Translations under genes and position numbers: made by a program
The notes under the pieces: generated by a model
What the model saw: only the letters and a program-made list of their open reading frames with translations
What the model was told of the DNA's origin: nothing
The model's database searches: none
Part shown: positions 21,301-33,389 of the stretch, piece after piece
Layout: every line of letters begins with the position of its first letter
How positions within the stretch are numbered: the first letter of the stretch is position 1
Source: Strigamia acuminata
Lineage: Eukaryota; Arthropoda; Chilopoda; Geophilomorpha; Linotaeniidae
Reading direction: 5' to 3'
Length of the DNA stretch: 64,000 nucleotides
Assembly (NCBI GenBank): GCA_949358305.1
Contig: OX442315.1
Coordinates: forward strand, 4,216,001-4,280,000

Positions 21301-22170
21301 TGGAAGCGTTAAAATAAATTTTTCCAATATCTAACACAATTTGCACCAAATTATGGCAATTTTTGACAAATTTACATGGATTTTTGCCAGTATTTGACAA
21401 ATTTCCACGGATTTTTGACAATATTTGACAAATTCCAGACAAATTTCAGACAAATTTCAATTAATTTTTGAAATTTTATGAGAAATTTCAGCAAATGTTT
21501 GAGGATTGAGGAAATCTTCTGAAATTTGTCAAATATAGGCAAAAATCTTCTGAAATTTGTCAAATACAGGCAAAAATCTGCTGAAATTTGTCAAAAATTG
21601 CCCAAATTTCGTGCAAGTTTTGCAAGTTTTGCGCGCATCAAATCGTATGCGCGCCTATACTATTGCACGAGCGCATTGACGCGTGATGAACACCGACCAC
21701 GTTTACGAAGTGAATTCGAGCTACAAAAGTATCGAGTCGCCATTCTATGATGGAAAAAAAAAATTAAGTGTAAACAAACAAAATAAAAACTTTAATATAC
21801 AAGAAACGTACAATTCCACTCAACTTTGTTTCAAATTTTATTTATTGGATCATTGAAAATAAACAGTAGTGTTGTGCACTGTACGCTTAAGTGTATACCG
21901 GCGATGCGTTGTTTTGTGGTGGGGATTTGCCTCGATAATTGATCTTTTCTCTTTGTTTGCAATATTTTTTTGGCCTTTTTTGTTGATTTTTCGGTTTGAA
22001 ATTGTTTTTTTCCGGTGTAATTTAAGTGGTGGAAGGTTGTTGGCGTGTGTTGAGGGTAATTTTGGCGGTTTTTGGGTCGGGATTAGTGTTTTCTGCGATT
22101 TTTGATCGGTATTTGGGGTTTGATGCAGCGGATAGCGCATGCGAATCGCCGTCGACCGTAGCATTAGCAA
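15371..22170. repeat. Four tandem copies of a 1.7-kb unit (copy A)
   Basis: The units are 15371-17088, 17089-18785, 18786-20482 and 20483-22170 (1718, 1697, 1697, 1688 bp). Each starts TTGCAACGTGCCGCGC and ends CGTAGCATTAGCAA. Units differ by scattered substitutions and small minisatellite length changes. Each carries AATTTGTCAAATACTGGC-type short repeats and several AATAAA-type sites. The open frames found in every unit (for example 108 and 84 codons) are on opposite strands of the same DNA and show no domain. Confidence 0.9.
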
Positions 22171-22626
22171 GTGCGCGCGCAAGTTAAATGTGTACAGGAC
22201 TGTGAGAAAATAAAACGTGTGTGGAAGAGTAAATGTTCTTTGGTGATCGCCATGAGTTCGTACTTTGTCGTGGGCGCGAAATGTGTGTGATATATATGCT
22301 ACTATGCGTGATGTAGCGCCGTCAGCGCGTTTCAGCACGCGATGTAGCGCCCTGAGCGCGTCCAAATGCGTACAGGTGTTCGACAGATGTGCCAGGGCTT
22401 CACGTGCATACACGAAACATAAACATGAAGAAAACAGAAAAAACCGTTGTGTGTGATGTTTATAAAGACACATTACACAAAGAATACTACTCTTCATACA
22501 AAAAGCAATAAACTTTATACATATTGCAATAAACTTACAAAATGGTAAAAATAAAATACTGGAAAACATGGCCTTGAATAATAGTGGAAAACATGGCGTA
22601 CTGCCTTGAATACCCCCTTGAATACG

Positions 22627-23655
22627 TCGCACCGCATCATCTCGCCTCACTTCCCGTCTTGGAAATAAATAAACGCCCCGGCGTTTATTCGAGGCAATGT
22701 CCAACTTGGGCTTTCATTCGCGCCTCACATCCCGCCTTGGTAATAAATAAACGCCCCGGCGTTTATTCGAGGCACATCACCCACACCTCCCCGGCGTTCA
22801 AACGAGTAGCTGCGCGTATTTGACCCCGGTTTTTATTCTTTCAAATTGTCGTGTGTTTTCAAAGTTCTTAATTTGTTCAAAAACAAACAAAATGGCTATT
22901 TGTTGATTTTTAATTGATTTTATCGATTTTTGTTCGTTTTTTGCTGGTTTTTAATCGATTTTTCTGTATTTTTGATCAATTTTTGCCAATTGTAATCGTT
23001 ATTTGTCATTCTGAATTGATTATTGTCAGGTTTCAGTCGATTTTTGTCGATTTCTGATCAATGTTTATACATTTCTTATCATTTTGTGTAGATTTCTGTT
23101 GAATTTTAATCATATTTCTTCGTTTTTATTCAATTTTTGTCCCATGCTCCGCGATCAGTTCGAATAATTGACACCATACTGTGCTTTTACTCATATTCAA
23201 GATGGCGTCGCAAACTCAAGGTCGAATTCCGCTGAATTCATTTATTGCGACTGTTTGCGCTCCATACATGCGAAAAGGATTATGGGAAAAATCCTCAATG
23301 CAGGTCATTTTGGTGTCAAATGAGCGAGGAAGGCTGGAGATAAGGAAAATTGGTGAAATTTCAAAAAAAAGCTAAACAATCAAAATTTACATGAAGCTCA
23401 ATTTTTCTAACTGGAAATGCATGTATCGTCAATTTCGGGATATTTTAGGGGTGAAATTGACTGGGAAGGGACCCCCACATTCCCCATGCGTCAACGCGCG
23501 CGTTGACGAAATTCAAATCCAGGTTTTCACACAGCCCCACGTTATTTTCGGGTTCCAATTGCCGTATTGCCGTATTGCCTCAAATAAACGCCGGGGCGTT
23601 TATTAATTTTCATTAATTTTCCAGACCGGAAATGAGGCGAGGTGATGCGGTACGA
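22627..23655. mobile_element. Non-autonomous TIR element in the right arm of copy A
   Basis: The ends are inverted copies of about 35 bp (TCGCACCGCATCATCTCGCC on the left, the complement of GGCGAGGTGATGCGGTACGA on the right, about 85% identical). The interior has three AATAAACGCC...GGCGTTTATT palindromes and AT-rich filler but no transposase. It is a MITE-like DNA element nested in the compound repeat. Confidence 0.6.
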
Positions 23656-24302
23656 TGCAAAATTGCGAGATGTAGTTTGCTTTATTTGTTAAAACAAATT
23701 AGGCGTCACTAATTCACCTGTATTAGGGTTTCAATGTGTGAAATTTCAAAATTTATCGGTTCCGTCAAAACGCCATTGAAAAGTTACATTTTTATAACGT
23801 TTCAATGATGAAAACGGCCATTTTTGATGAAAAACAGCCATTTTTTATAGAAAAAACGACGAAGAAAGCCATTTTCACTATGAAAAATGGCTGAAAATGA
23901 CCATTTTGACGAAAAACGGCCATTTTTACTACGAAAAATGGCTAAAAATGCCACTTGAGTGAGTGCAAGTACATTTGGTGATGTACTATCGCGAGCGCGC
24001 GCGTTTTTGTGCAGTACAATGTGCTGATTAAACCAACAGCATTATAGAGTGATTACATTGTTCATTTGTGTTTTTAAGTTACAAAATGGTACAAAATCAT
24101 AAAATAAACTTGTAAAGTGCAATTTCTGCGGATTGATCAAAATCCGCAAAATCCGCCGCAAAATTGCGAACAGGGGATCAGCATATAGGCAGCCGTAATG
24201 TTAAAAATGGGGTCCCTTTCGCACTCCGCAAAATCCGCATGCGCGCCATAAGGTTAAGCACTCCAGAAGCGTGTGTCGCACGCGTCGGCGCGCCGCTAAA
24301 AA
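23656..24302. repeat. Outer right arm of compound repeat A
   Basis: This is non-coding sequence, repeated at 32725-33325 except for the last 46 bp. It holds a cluster of (GAAAAAYGGCCATTTTT)-type palindromic motifs at 23800-23960 and GCGGATT/AATCCGC motifs at 24127-24245 that echo the left end of the unit. Confidence 0.5.
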
Positions 24303-26872
24303 CATATCCTTTTCGCGGATTGGCTTCCGCGAAATCCGCATTTCGGGGGTGACTATTCTGGGAATTCCGGGTGGACCATACTCTTCCGAAAAATGTCCGG
24401 GGTGGTGTTGGGAGTGTCGATAGACTGTTTTGTGTCAAGGTTGCCAATTTTCATGTAAGTATTGGAAGGTTCATTTCTGTGCATTCTCATATATTTTTTT
24501 CACAGGAGCAACGAGGCGCGATGAAGGGGGATCAAGCGAGAGTGAATAAAATAAACTCGTTTTTGTCTCAAATGCGCGTTTGCGTTTGTAAATTTGGTTG
24601 TCTTGCAACGCGGTGGCGCGTTTGAGTTTCGTGTTGCGATACAAACACGCACGGGTGCGTATTGGAGTCGTAAACGACTTTCTGTCGCAATGCGATCGCG
24701 TATTTGACAAATTTCTGCAGATTTTTGCCAATATTTGACAATTTTCAGACAAATTTCAATTAATTTTAGAAATTTTTGAGAGATTTCAATAAAAGTTTGA
24801 GGAATTTCTTATGCTGACGCTAAAATGCCAAAAGGAGTCTTAACTCAGAAGAGCACTTTTCCGACCACTTAGGTGTCGGAAAAGCACTTCCAAAGGTCGC
24901 AAAACGTGCTCTACGCGTTTTTTGACACTAGAACGGTCGAAAACGAGTCTAAAACTGCTAAGCTGGCGCCTGTAACTTGGCGCATTCGCTGGGTCGCTCG
25001 AAAATGAGATTCGAGCGAACCGAAACCTATGAGAGAAACGCGCCGGCGGAAATATTCGTTTTTACCAATGAATACTTAATAAATCTTCATGGGAATTTAA
25101 TCCCAATCTACTGTAGGCTTAGGAACCTTGAATACCAAATAAAAACAAAGGAGCAAAGACGGGAAACAAAGAACAAGGGCCCGACGCCCGTAAATCACCA
25201 AAATGGCTATCTGCCAGACACGCTAGTGGCCTTGAGCCACTTCTAACTTCGTTTTCGAGGTCGTGGGTCTCGAAAACGACTAAACCGAGTGGTGGGAACG
25301 ATTCCCCGAGGTCTTTTTAGTCAATGTCGCCCAAAACCCGAATCAACAAGCTAACTTTCAACGAGAAACGAAGACTGGAGCCGAATGCGGTGATAAGCGC
25401 TCATTCCAGACTCGTGTAAGCGATCTCCGCTTAAAGCCAGTTGCTCTGAGCAGACGACGCAATCGCTTACCAAGGAAAAAGACGGGTTTATGGGCTCAAA
25501 ACCCGACGAAACACTTAAACAGGATCCAGAAATTACCAAGCGAGTTGGTAAGCTAAACTAAAACTGTAAAATAAGTTGGGGACTTGGTAAAATGCGAGTC
25601 TCTCAAACTTTTGTTGCGTCCTGCTCGCAACACGCGCGATGTACGCGCGTGGCCGCGTGTTGAACGTGCGCACTACGCGCAAGAACCGTACAAACCGAGG
25701 TAAAACGAATTAAACACATATCTAATGCAAAAACAATTATTAAATACATCATTCTTGTTGCTGTTTGCAAACTTGCAAAACTTGCACCGAATTTGGGCAA
25801 TTTTTTACAAATTTCAGCAGATTTTTGTCTATATTTGACAAATTTCAGCAGATTTCCTCAATCCTCAAACATTTGCTGATATTTCTCAAACATTTTCTAA
25901 AATTAATTGAAATCTGTCTGAAATTTGTCTTGAATGTGTCAAATATTGTCAAAAATCCGTGGAAATTTGTCAAATACTGGCAAAAATCCATGTAAATTTG
26001 TCAAAAATTGCCATAATTTGGTGCAAATTGTGTTAGATATTGGAAAAATTTATTTTAACGCTTCCAACGCGCCAGTAAATCGCGCGTGCACACGCGTGGA
26101 TTTTTCGTCATAGTTGGATGCGCGCAAACCTCACGTAACTTGCGCCAAAATTTGGCAATTTTTGACAAATTTCAGCAGATTTTTGCCAGTATTTGACAAA
26201 TTTCCACTGATTTTTGACAATATTTGACCCAACAACTGCGCCACGTTCCAGGCGCCGGTTTAGGCATTGTAGACCCGTTTTAGACCGTTTTAGATGGCGA
26301 AAACGTTCTCTCCATCATTTTCTACCCCTGGGTGAGGTTTTCAGCGTTCATGATTGATGAAAAAGCTGTTTTCTAACTAGCTGTCCCATTGCTAGTTTTG
26401 GCGTCAGGTTTTAGCAACTTTCCGATCCGACTCTGTCGTCTGCACGACCTCCAAGACTGTTTTAGGGTTAATTTGAGTCAAATAATTCATTCTGGGGGTT
26501 GTTTTGGGTTTTTTACAAGTGTGTTTTTGTAGTTTTTATTGGTTTCAAACATTGTCAATTCTTTATACAAGTGTAACTTTCATTTCTCTGTATTTTGAGA
26601 ACTTTGCATTGCAGCAAAGTTCATTTCTTGCCCCTTAATTATTGTGTAATTGTTGGTTTTCAAGCCCGTTTTTTAACAATAACTTTATTTGAAGTGCCTA
26701 TTGTTTCAGTCACGTGCTTCCACGTGCCTTTTATTGTTGAGCAATTTCTTGGGCAGTTGCGCTCCTGTTGCTAGCATTGCCGCGCGTTCTCCGCGCGTGT
26801 ACTCGCGCGTTTCGCATCACACACATTCGGGTCCAATGGCCTATCGCGGCGGCACATTGTGTGGCATAGCGC

Positions 26873-26965
26873 GGCACGTTGCAATTACGTGACGTGGCAC
26901 GTTGCTGTTACGTGACGCGATAGCCAGTATTTAAGCAGGGGATTCCATCATCGTTTACACAAATG
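26873..26965 (+). promoter_or_regulatory. Promoter-like module (copy B, left arm)
   Basis: It is the same as 12030-12122 at offset 14843, with both TTACGTGACG boxes and TATTTAAG retained. Confidence 0.45.
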
Positions 26966-27013
26966 CGCATTGCAACGTGGAAGCGCATTCGAGTCCTTTT
27001 CCCAAGCGAAATT

Positions 27014-27660
27014 TGTCCTTTTTCAACGCGAAATCGTATGCGATTCGCTTTCGAATCGAATACGAGTTTTGTCCTTTTTCAACGCGAAATCGTATGCGAT
27101 TCGCTTTCGAATCGAATGCGAATTTTGCCCTTCTTCAACGCGAAATCGTATTCGACTCGCTTTCGAGTCGGATGCGAATTTTGCCCTTCTTCAACGCGAA
27201 ATCGTATTCGACTCGCTTTCGAGTCGAATGCGAATTTTTCCCTTCTTCAACGCGAAATCGTATTCGACTCGCTTTCGAGTCGAATGCGAATTTTGCCCTT
27301 CTTCAACGCGAAATCGTATTCGACTCGTTTTTGAGTCGAGTACGAATTTTGCCCTTCTTCAACGCGAAATCGTATTCGACTCGTTTTCGAGTCGAATGCG
27401 AATTCGTATTCGACTCGTTTTCGAGTCGAGTACGAATTTTGCCCTTCTTCAACGCGAAATCGTATTCGACTCGTTTTCGAGTCGAATGCGAATTTTGCCC
27501 TTCTTCAACGCGAAATCGTATTCGACTCGTTTTCGAGTCGAATGCGAATTTTGCCCTTCTTCAACGCGAAATCGTATTCGACTCGTTTTCGAGTCGAATG
27601 CGAATTTTGCCCTTCTTCAACGCGAAATCGTATTCGACTCGTTTTCGAGTCGAATACGAG
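27014..27660 (+). repeat. 56-bp hairpin tandem array, copy B left (about 11 units)
   Basis: It has the same unit, leading variants and trailing shortened unit as copy A, but about 13 interior units are absent. This is what unequal exchange or slippage within the array would produce. Confidence 0.9.
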
Positions 27661-28751
27661 ATAGTCGATGACCCGTTCCCGGACTTTGACTCGTACGACT
27701 CGTATTCGAGATGTATTCGAGATGTATTCGAATCGTATTCGAGTCGCATTCGAGATGGTCGATGATTTCCACTCGCTCGTATACGCGTTGTATACGAGCT
27801 CGTATTTTGATCGTAATCGTAAACGAATCGTTTACAAGTCGTATACAAGTTGTATACGACGTGTATACACCTCGTATACGAACGAAGTTTGGAAAATCCA
27901 CCGGATACTTACTACGACATGAAAACACATAGTAGTCACATACGTCTTATTTGGAAATTGTGTTTTCACAAACTTCGTTCGTATACGAGGTGTATACACG
28001 TCGTATACGACTTGTATACGACTTGTAAACGATTCGTTTACGATTACGATCAAAATACGAGCTCGTATACAACGCGTATACGAGCGAGTGGAAATCATCG
28101 ACCATCTCGAATACGACTCGAATTCGATTCGTATTCGATTCGAATACGATTCGAATTCGATTCGAATACGAATACGATCAAAATACGAACTCGTAACAAC
28201 TCGAATACGAGATAGTCGATGACCCGTTCCCGGACTTTGACTCGTACGACTCGTATTCGAGATGTATTCGAGATGTATTCGAATCGTATTCGAGTCGCAT
28301 TCGAGATGGTCGATGATTTCCACTCGCTCGTATACGCGTTGTATACGAGCTCGTATTTTGATCGTAATCGTAAACGAATCGTTTACAAGTCGTATACAAG
28401 TCGTATACGACGTGTATACACCTCGTATACGAACGAAGTTTGGAAAATCCACCGGATACTTACTACGACATGAAAACACATAGTAGTCACATACGTCTTA
28501 TTTGGAAATTGTGTTTTCACAAACTTCGTTCGTATACGAGGTGTATACACGTCGTATACGACTTGTATACGACTTGTAAACGATTCGTTTACGATTACGA
28601 TCAAAATACGAGCTCGTATACAACGCGTATACGAGCGAGTGGAAATCATCGACCATCTCGAATGCGACTCGAATACGATTCGAATACATCTCGAATACAT
28701 CTCGAATACGAGTCGTACGAGTCAAAGTCCGGGAACGGGTCATCGACTATC
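27654..28751. repeat. Tandem pair of nested palindromes, copy B core
   Basis: It is the same as 13539-14641 with a few substitutions, for example one more GTAAACGAATCGTTTAC made perfectly palindromic. Confidence 0.85.
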
Positions 28752-29430
28752 TCGTACTCGACTCGAAAACGAGTCGAATACGAATTCGCATTCGACTCGA
28801 AAACGAGGCGAATACGATTTTGCGTTGAAGAAGGGCAAAATTCGCATTCGACTCGAAAACGAGTCGAATACGATTTCGCGTTGAAGAAGGGCAAAATTCG
28901 TACTCGACTCGAAAACGAGTCGAATACGATTTTGCGTTGAAGAAGGGCAAAATTCGCATTCGACTCGAAAACGAGTCGAATACGATTTCGCGTTGAAGAA
29001 GGGCAAAATTCGCATTCGACTCGAAAACGAGTCGACTACGATTTCGCGTTGAAGAAGGGCAAAATTCGTACTCGACTCGAAAACGAGTCGAATACGAATT
29101 CGCATTCGACTCGAAAACGAGTCGAATACGATTTCGCGTTGAAGAAGGGCAAAATTCGTACTCGACTCGAAAACGAGTCGAATACGATTTCGCGTTGAAG
29201 AAGGGCAAAATTCGCATTCGACTCGAAAGCGAGTCGAATACGATTTCGCGTTGAAGAAGGGAAAAATTCGCATTCGACTCGAAAGCGAGTCGAATACGAT
29301 TTCGCGTTGAAGAAGGGCAAAACTCGTATTCGATTCGAAAGCGAATCGAATACAATTTTGCGTTGAAAAAGGACAAAAATCGTATTCGATTCGCTTTCGA
29401 ATCGAATACGAGTTTTGTCCTTTTTCAACG
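28752..29430 (-). repeat. 56-bp hairpin tandem array, copy B right (about 10 units)
   Basis: These are reverse-complement units corresponding to 14642-15245 with one additional unit. Confidence 0.9.
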
Positions 29431-29471
29431 CTTGGGAAAAGGACTCGAATGCGCCTCCACGTTGCAATGCG

Positions 29472-29564
29472 CATTTGTGTAAACGATGATGGAATCCCCT
29501 GCTTAAATACTGGCTATCGCGTCACGTAACAGCAACGTGCCACGTCACGTAATTGCAACGTGCC
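29472..29564 (-). promoter_or_regulatory. Inverted promoter-like module (copy B, right arm)
   Basis: It is the same as 15290-15382 at offset 14182. All four arms keep both boxes and the TATA-like site. Confidence 0.45.
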
Positions 29565-31240
29565 GCGCTATGCCACACAATGTGCCGCCGCGATAGGCCA
29601 TTGAACCCGAATGTGTGTGATGCAAAACGCGCGAGTACGCGCGCGGAGAACGCGCGGCAATGCTAGCAACAGGAGCGCAACTGCCCAAGAAATTGCTCAA
29701 CAATAAAAGGCACGTGGAAGCACGTGCCTGAAACAATAGGCACTTCAAATAAAGTTATTGTTAAAAAACGGGCTTGAAAACCAACAATTACACAATAATT
29801 AAGGGGCAAGAAATGAACTTTGCTGCAATGCAAAGTTCTCAAAATACAGAGAAATGAAAGTTACACTTGTATAAAGAATTGACAATGTTTGAAACCAATA
29901 AAAACTACAAAAACACACTTGTAAAAAACCCAAAACAACCCCCAGAATGAATTATTTGACTCAAATTAACCCTAAAACAGTCTTGGAGGTCGTGCAGACG
30001 ACAGAGTCGGATCGGAAGGTTGCTAAAACCTGACGCCAAAACTAGCAATGGGACAGCTAGTTAGAAAACAGCTTTTTCATCAATCATGAACGCTGAAAAC
30101 CTCACCCAGGGGTAGAAAATGATGGAGAGAACGTTTTCGCCATCTAAAACGGTCTAAAACGGGTCTAAAATGCCTAAACCGGCGCCTGGAACGTGGCGCA
30201 GTTGTTGGGTCAAATATTGTCAAAAATCAGTGGAAATTTGTCAAATACTGGCAAAAATCTGCTGAAATTTGTCAAAAATTGCCAAATTTTGGCGCAAGTT
30301 ACGTGAGGTTTGCGCGCATCCAACTATGATGAAAAATCCATGCGTGTGCACGCGCGATTTACTGGCGCGTTGGAAGCGTTAAAATAAATTTTTCCAATAT
30401 CTAACACAATTTGCACCGAATTATGGCAATTTTTGACAAATTTACATGGATTTTTGCCAGTATTTGACAAATTTCCACGGATTTTTGACAATATTTGACA
30501 AATTCCAGACAAATTTCAGACAAATTTCAATTAATTTTTGAAATTTTATGAGAAATTTCAGCAAATGTTTGAGGATTGAGGAAATCTTCTGAAATTTGTC
30601 AAATATAGGCAAAAATCTTCTGAAATTTGTCAAATACAGGCAAAAATCTGCTGAAATTTGTCAAAAATTGCCCAAATTTCGTGCAAGTTTTGCAAGTTTT
30701 GCGCGCATCAAATCGTATGCGCGCCTATACTATTGCACGAGCGCATTGACGCGTGATGAACACCGACCACGTTTACGAAGTGAATTCGAGCTACAAAAGT
30801 ATCGAGTCGCCATTCTATGATAAAAAAAAAAAATTAAGTGTAAACAAACAAAATAAAAACTTTAATATACAAGAAACGTACAATTCCACTCAACTTTGTT
30901 TCAAATTTTATTTATTGGATCATTGAAAATAAACAGTAGTGTTGTGCACTGTACGCTTAAGTGTATACCGGCGATGCGTTGTTTTGTGGTGGGGATTTGC
31001 CTCGATAATTGATCTTTTCTCTTTGTTTGCAATATTTTTTTGGCCTTTTTTGTTGATTTTTCGGTTTGAAATTGTTTTTTTCCGGTGTAATTTAAGTGGT
31101 GGAAGGTTGTTGGCGTGTGTTGAGGGTAATTTTGGCGGTTTTTGGGTCGGGATTAGTGTTTTCTGCGATTTTTGATCGGTATTTGGGGTTTGATGCAGCG
31201 GATAGCGCATGCGAATCGCCGTCGACCGTAGCATTAGCAA
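29553..31240. repeat. Single 1.7-kb unit (copy B)
   Basis: It is equivalent to the fourth unit of copy A, sharing its diagnostic variants (for example TTTTTGATCGG rather than TTTTTTATCGG near the end). Confidence 0.9.
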
Positions 31241-31696
31241 GTGCGCGCGCAAGTTAAATGTGTACAGGACTGTGAGAAAATAAAACGTGTGTGGAAGAGT
31301 AAATGTTCTTTGGTGATCGCCATGAGTTCGTACTTTGTCGTGGGCGCGAAATGTGTGTGATATATATGCTACTATGCGTGATGTAGCGCCGTCAGCGCGT
31401 TTCAGCACGCGATGTAGCGCCCTGAGCGCGTCCAAATGCGTACAGGTGTTCGACAGATGTGCCAGGGCTTCACGTGCATACACGAAACATAAACATGAAG
31501 AAAACAGAAAAAACCGTTGTGTGTGATGTTTATAAAGACACATTACACAAAGAATACTACTCTTCATACAAAAAGCAATAAACTTTATACATATTGCAAT
31601 AAACTTACAAAATGGTAAAAATAAAATACTGGAAAACATGGCCTTGAATAATAGTGGAAAACATGGCGTACTGCCTTGAATACCCCCTTGAATACG

Positions 31697-32724
31697 TCGC
31701 ACCGCATCATCTCGCCTCACTTCCCGTCTTGGAAATAAATAAACGCCCCGGCGTTTATTCGAGGCAATGTCCAACTTGGGCTTTCATTCGCGCCTCACAT
31801 CCCGCCTTGGTAATAAATAAACGCCCCGGCGTTTATTCGAGGCACATCACCCACACCTCCCCGGCGTTCAAACGAGTAGCTGCGCGTATTTGACCCCGGT
31901 TTTTATTCTTTCAAATTGTCGTGTGTTTTCAAAGTTCTTAATTTGTTCAAAAACAAACAAAATGGCTATTTGTTGATTTTTAATTGATTTTATCGATTTC
32001 TGTTCGTTTTTTGCTGGTTTTTAATCGATTTTTCTGTATTTTTGATCAATTTTTGCCAATTGTAATCGTTATTTGTCATTCTGAATTGATTATTGTCAGG
32101 TTTCAGTCGATTTTTGTCGATTTCTGATCAATGTTTATACATTTCTTATCATTTTGTGTAGATTTCTGTTGAATTTTAATCATATTTCTTCGTTTTTATT
32201 CAATTTTTGTCCCATGCTCCGCGATCAGTTCGAATAATTGACACCATACTGTGCTTTTACTCATATTCAAGATGGCGTCGCAAACTCAAGGTCGAATTCC
32301 GCTGAATTCATTTATTGCGACTGTTTGCGCTCCATACATGCGAAAAGGATTATGGGAAAAATCCTCAATGCAGGTCATTTTGGTGTCAAATGAGCGAGGA
32401 AGGCTGGAGATAAGGAAAATTGGTGAAATTTCAAAAAAAAGCTAAACAATCAAAATTTACATGAAGCTCAATTTTTCTAACTGGAAATGCATGTATCGTC
32501 AATTTCGGGATATTTTAGGGGTGAAATTGACTGGGAAGGGACCCCCACATTCCCCATGCGTCAACGCGCGCGTTGACGAAATTCAAATCCAGGTTTTCAC
32601 ACAGCCCCACGTTATTTTCGGGTTCCAATTGCCGTATTGCCGTATTGCCTCAAATAAACGCCGGGCGTTTATTAATTTTCATTAATTTTCCAGACCGGAA
32701 ATGAGGCGAGGTGATGCGGTACGA
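31697..32724. mobile_element. Same TIR element in the right arm of copy B
   Basis: It is collinear with 22627-23655 and one base shorter in the last GCCGGGCGTT palindrome. Confidence 0.6.
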
Positions 32725-33325
32725 TGCAAAATTGCGAGATGTAGTTTGCTTTATTTGTTAAAACAAATTAGGCGTCACTAATTCACCTGTATTAGGGTTT
32801 CAATGTGTGAAATTTCAAAATTTATCGGTTCCGTCAAAACGCCATTGAAAAGTTACATTTTTATAACGTTTCAATGATGAAAACGGCCATTTTTGATGAA
32901 AAACAGCCATTTTTTATAGAAAAAACGACGAAGAAAGCCATTTTCACTATGAAAAATGGCTGAAAATGACCATTTTGACGAAAAACGGCCATTTTTACTA
33001 CGAAAAATGGCTAAAAATGCCACTTGAGTGAGTGCAAGTACATTTGGTGATGTACTATCGCGAGCGCGCGCGTTTTTGTGCAGTACAATGTGCTGATTAA
33101 ACCAACAGCATTATAGAGTGATTACATTGTTCATTTGTGTTTTTAAGTTACAAAATGGTACAAAATCATAAAATAAACTTGTAAAGTGCAATTTCTGCGG
33201 ATTGATCAAAATCCGCAAAATCCGCCGCAAAATTGCGAACAGGGGATCAGCATATAGGCAGCCGTAATGTTAAAAATGGGGTCCCTTTCGCACTCCGCAA
33301 AATCCGCATGCGCGCCATAAGGTTA

Positions 33326-33389
33326 TAAGAAGGAAATGAAGAGGACTCATTGAGTTATTATTAAAATATAATAGAATGTTTATTAAACA
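33326..33389. other. Short AT-rich flank between compound repeat B and the gypsy 5' LTR
   Basis: These 64 bp continue, after removal of the gypsy element, into 47388 onward (the AACA target duplication joins them). They are therefore the left edge of the sequence into which gypsy inserted, not part of the satellite. Confidence 0.6.

Larger units (their letters stand above)
9460..24302. repeat. Giant compound palindromic repeat, copy A (14.8 kb)
   Basis: The sequence starting CATATCCTTTTCGCGG at 9460 recurs at 24303, and the two stretches match almost base for base over kilobases. Copy A comprises a left arm (9460-10924), a palindrome (10925-16560) with hairpin arrays at its core, four tandem 1.7-kb units (15371-22170) and a right arm (22171-24256), then 46 bp absent from copy B. 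Neither strand shows a recognisable protein domain. Both ends are rich in GCGGATT/AATCCGC motifs, but no clean terminal inverted repeat was found, so it may be a satellite unit or a foldback-like transposon. Confidence 0.8.
25768..30711. repeat. 4.9-kb palindrome in copy B
   Basis: It has the same architecture as 10925-16560. The left array is shorter (about 11 units) and the right array has about 10, making this palindrome nearly symmetrical around 28200. Confidence 0.8.
24303..33325. repeat. Giant compound palindromic repeat, copy B (9.0 kb)
   Basis: It is a head-to-tail second copy of 9460-24256, nearly identical in the left arm (constant offset 14843) and right arm. It differs in having about 11 rather than 24 hairpin units in the left array, and one rather than four of the 1.7-kb units. 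It matches copy A through CCATAAGGTTA and then stops, 64 bp before the gypsy 5' LTR. Confidence 0.8.

Noticed and set aside
21850-22704. 284-codon minus-strand frame (also at 30920-31774)
   Set aside because: It crosses the junction between the 1.7-kb unit and the right arm, has no domain, and is retained only because copies A and B are near-identical.
9460-33325. Whole duplicated palindromic region as an assembly artefact
   Set aside because: This cannot be excluded, but different array lengths, different 1.7-kb unit numbers and scattered substitutions between arms and copies argue for real sequence.
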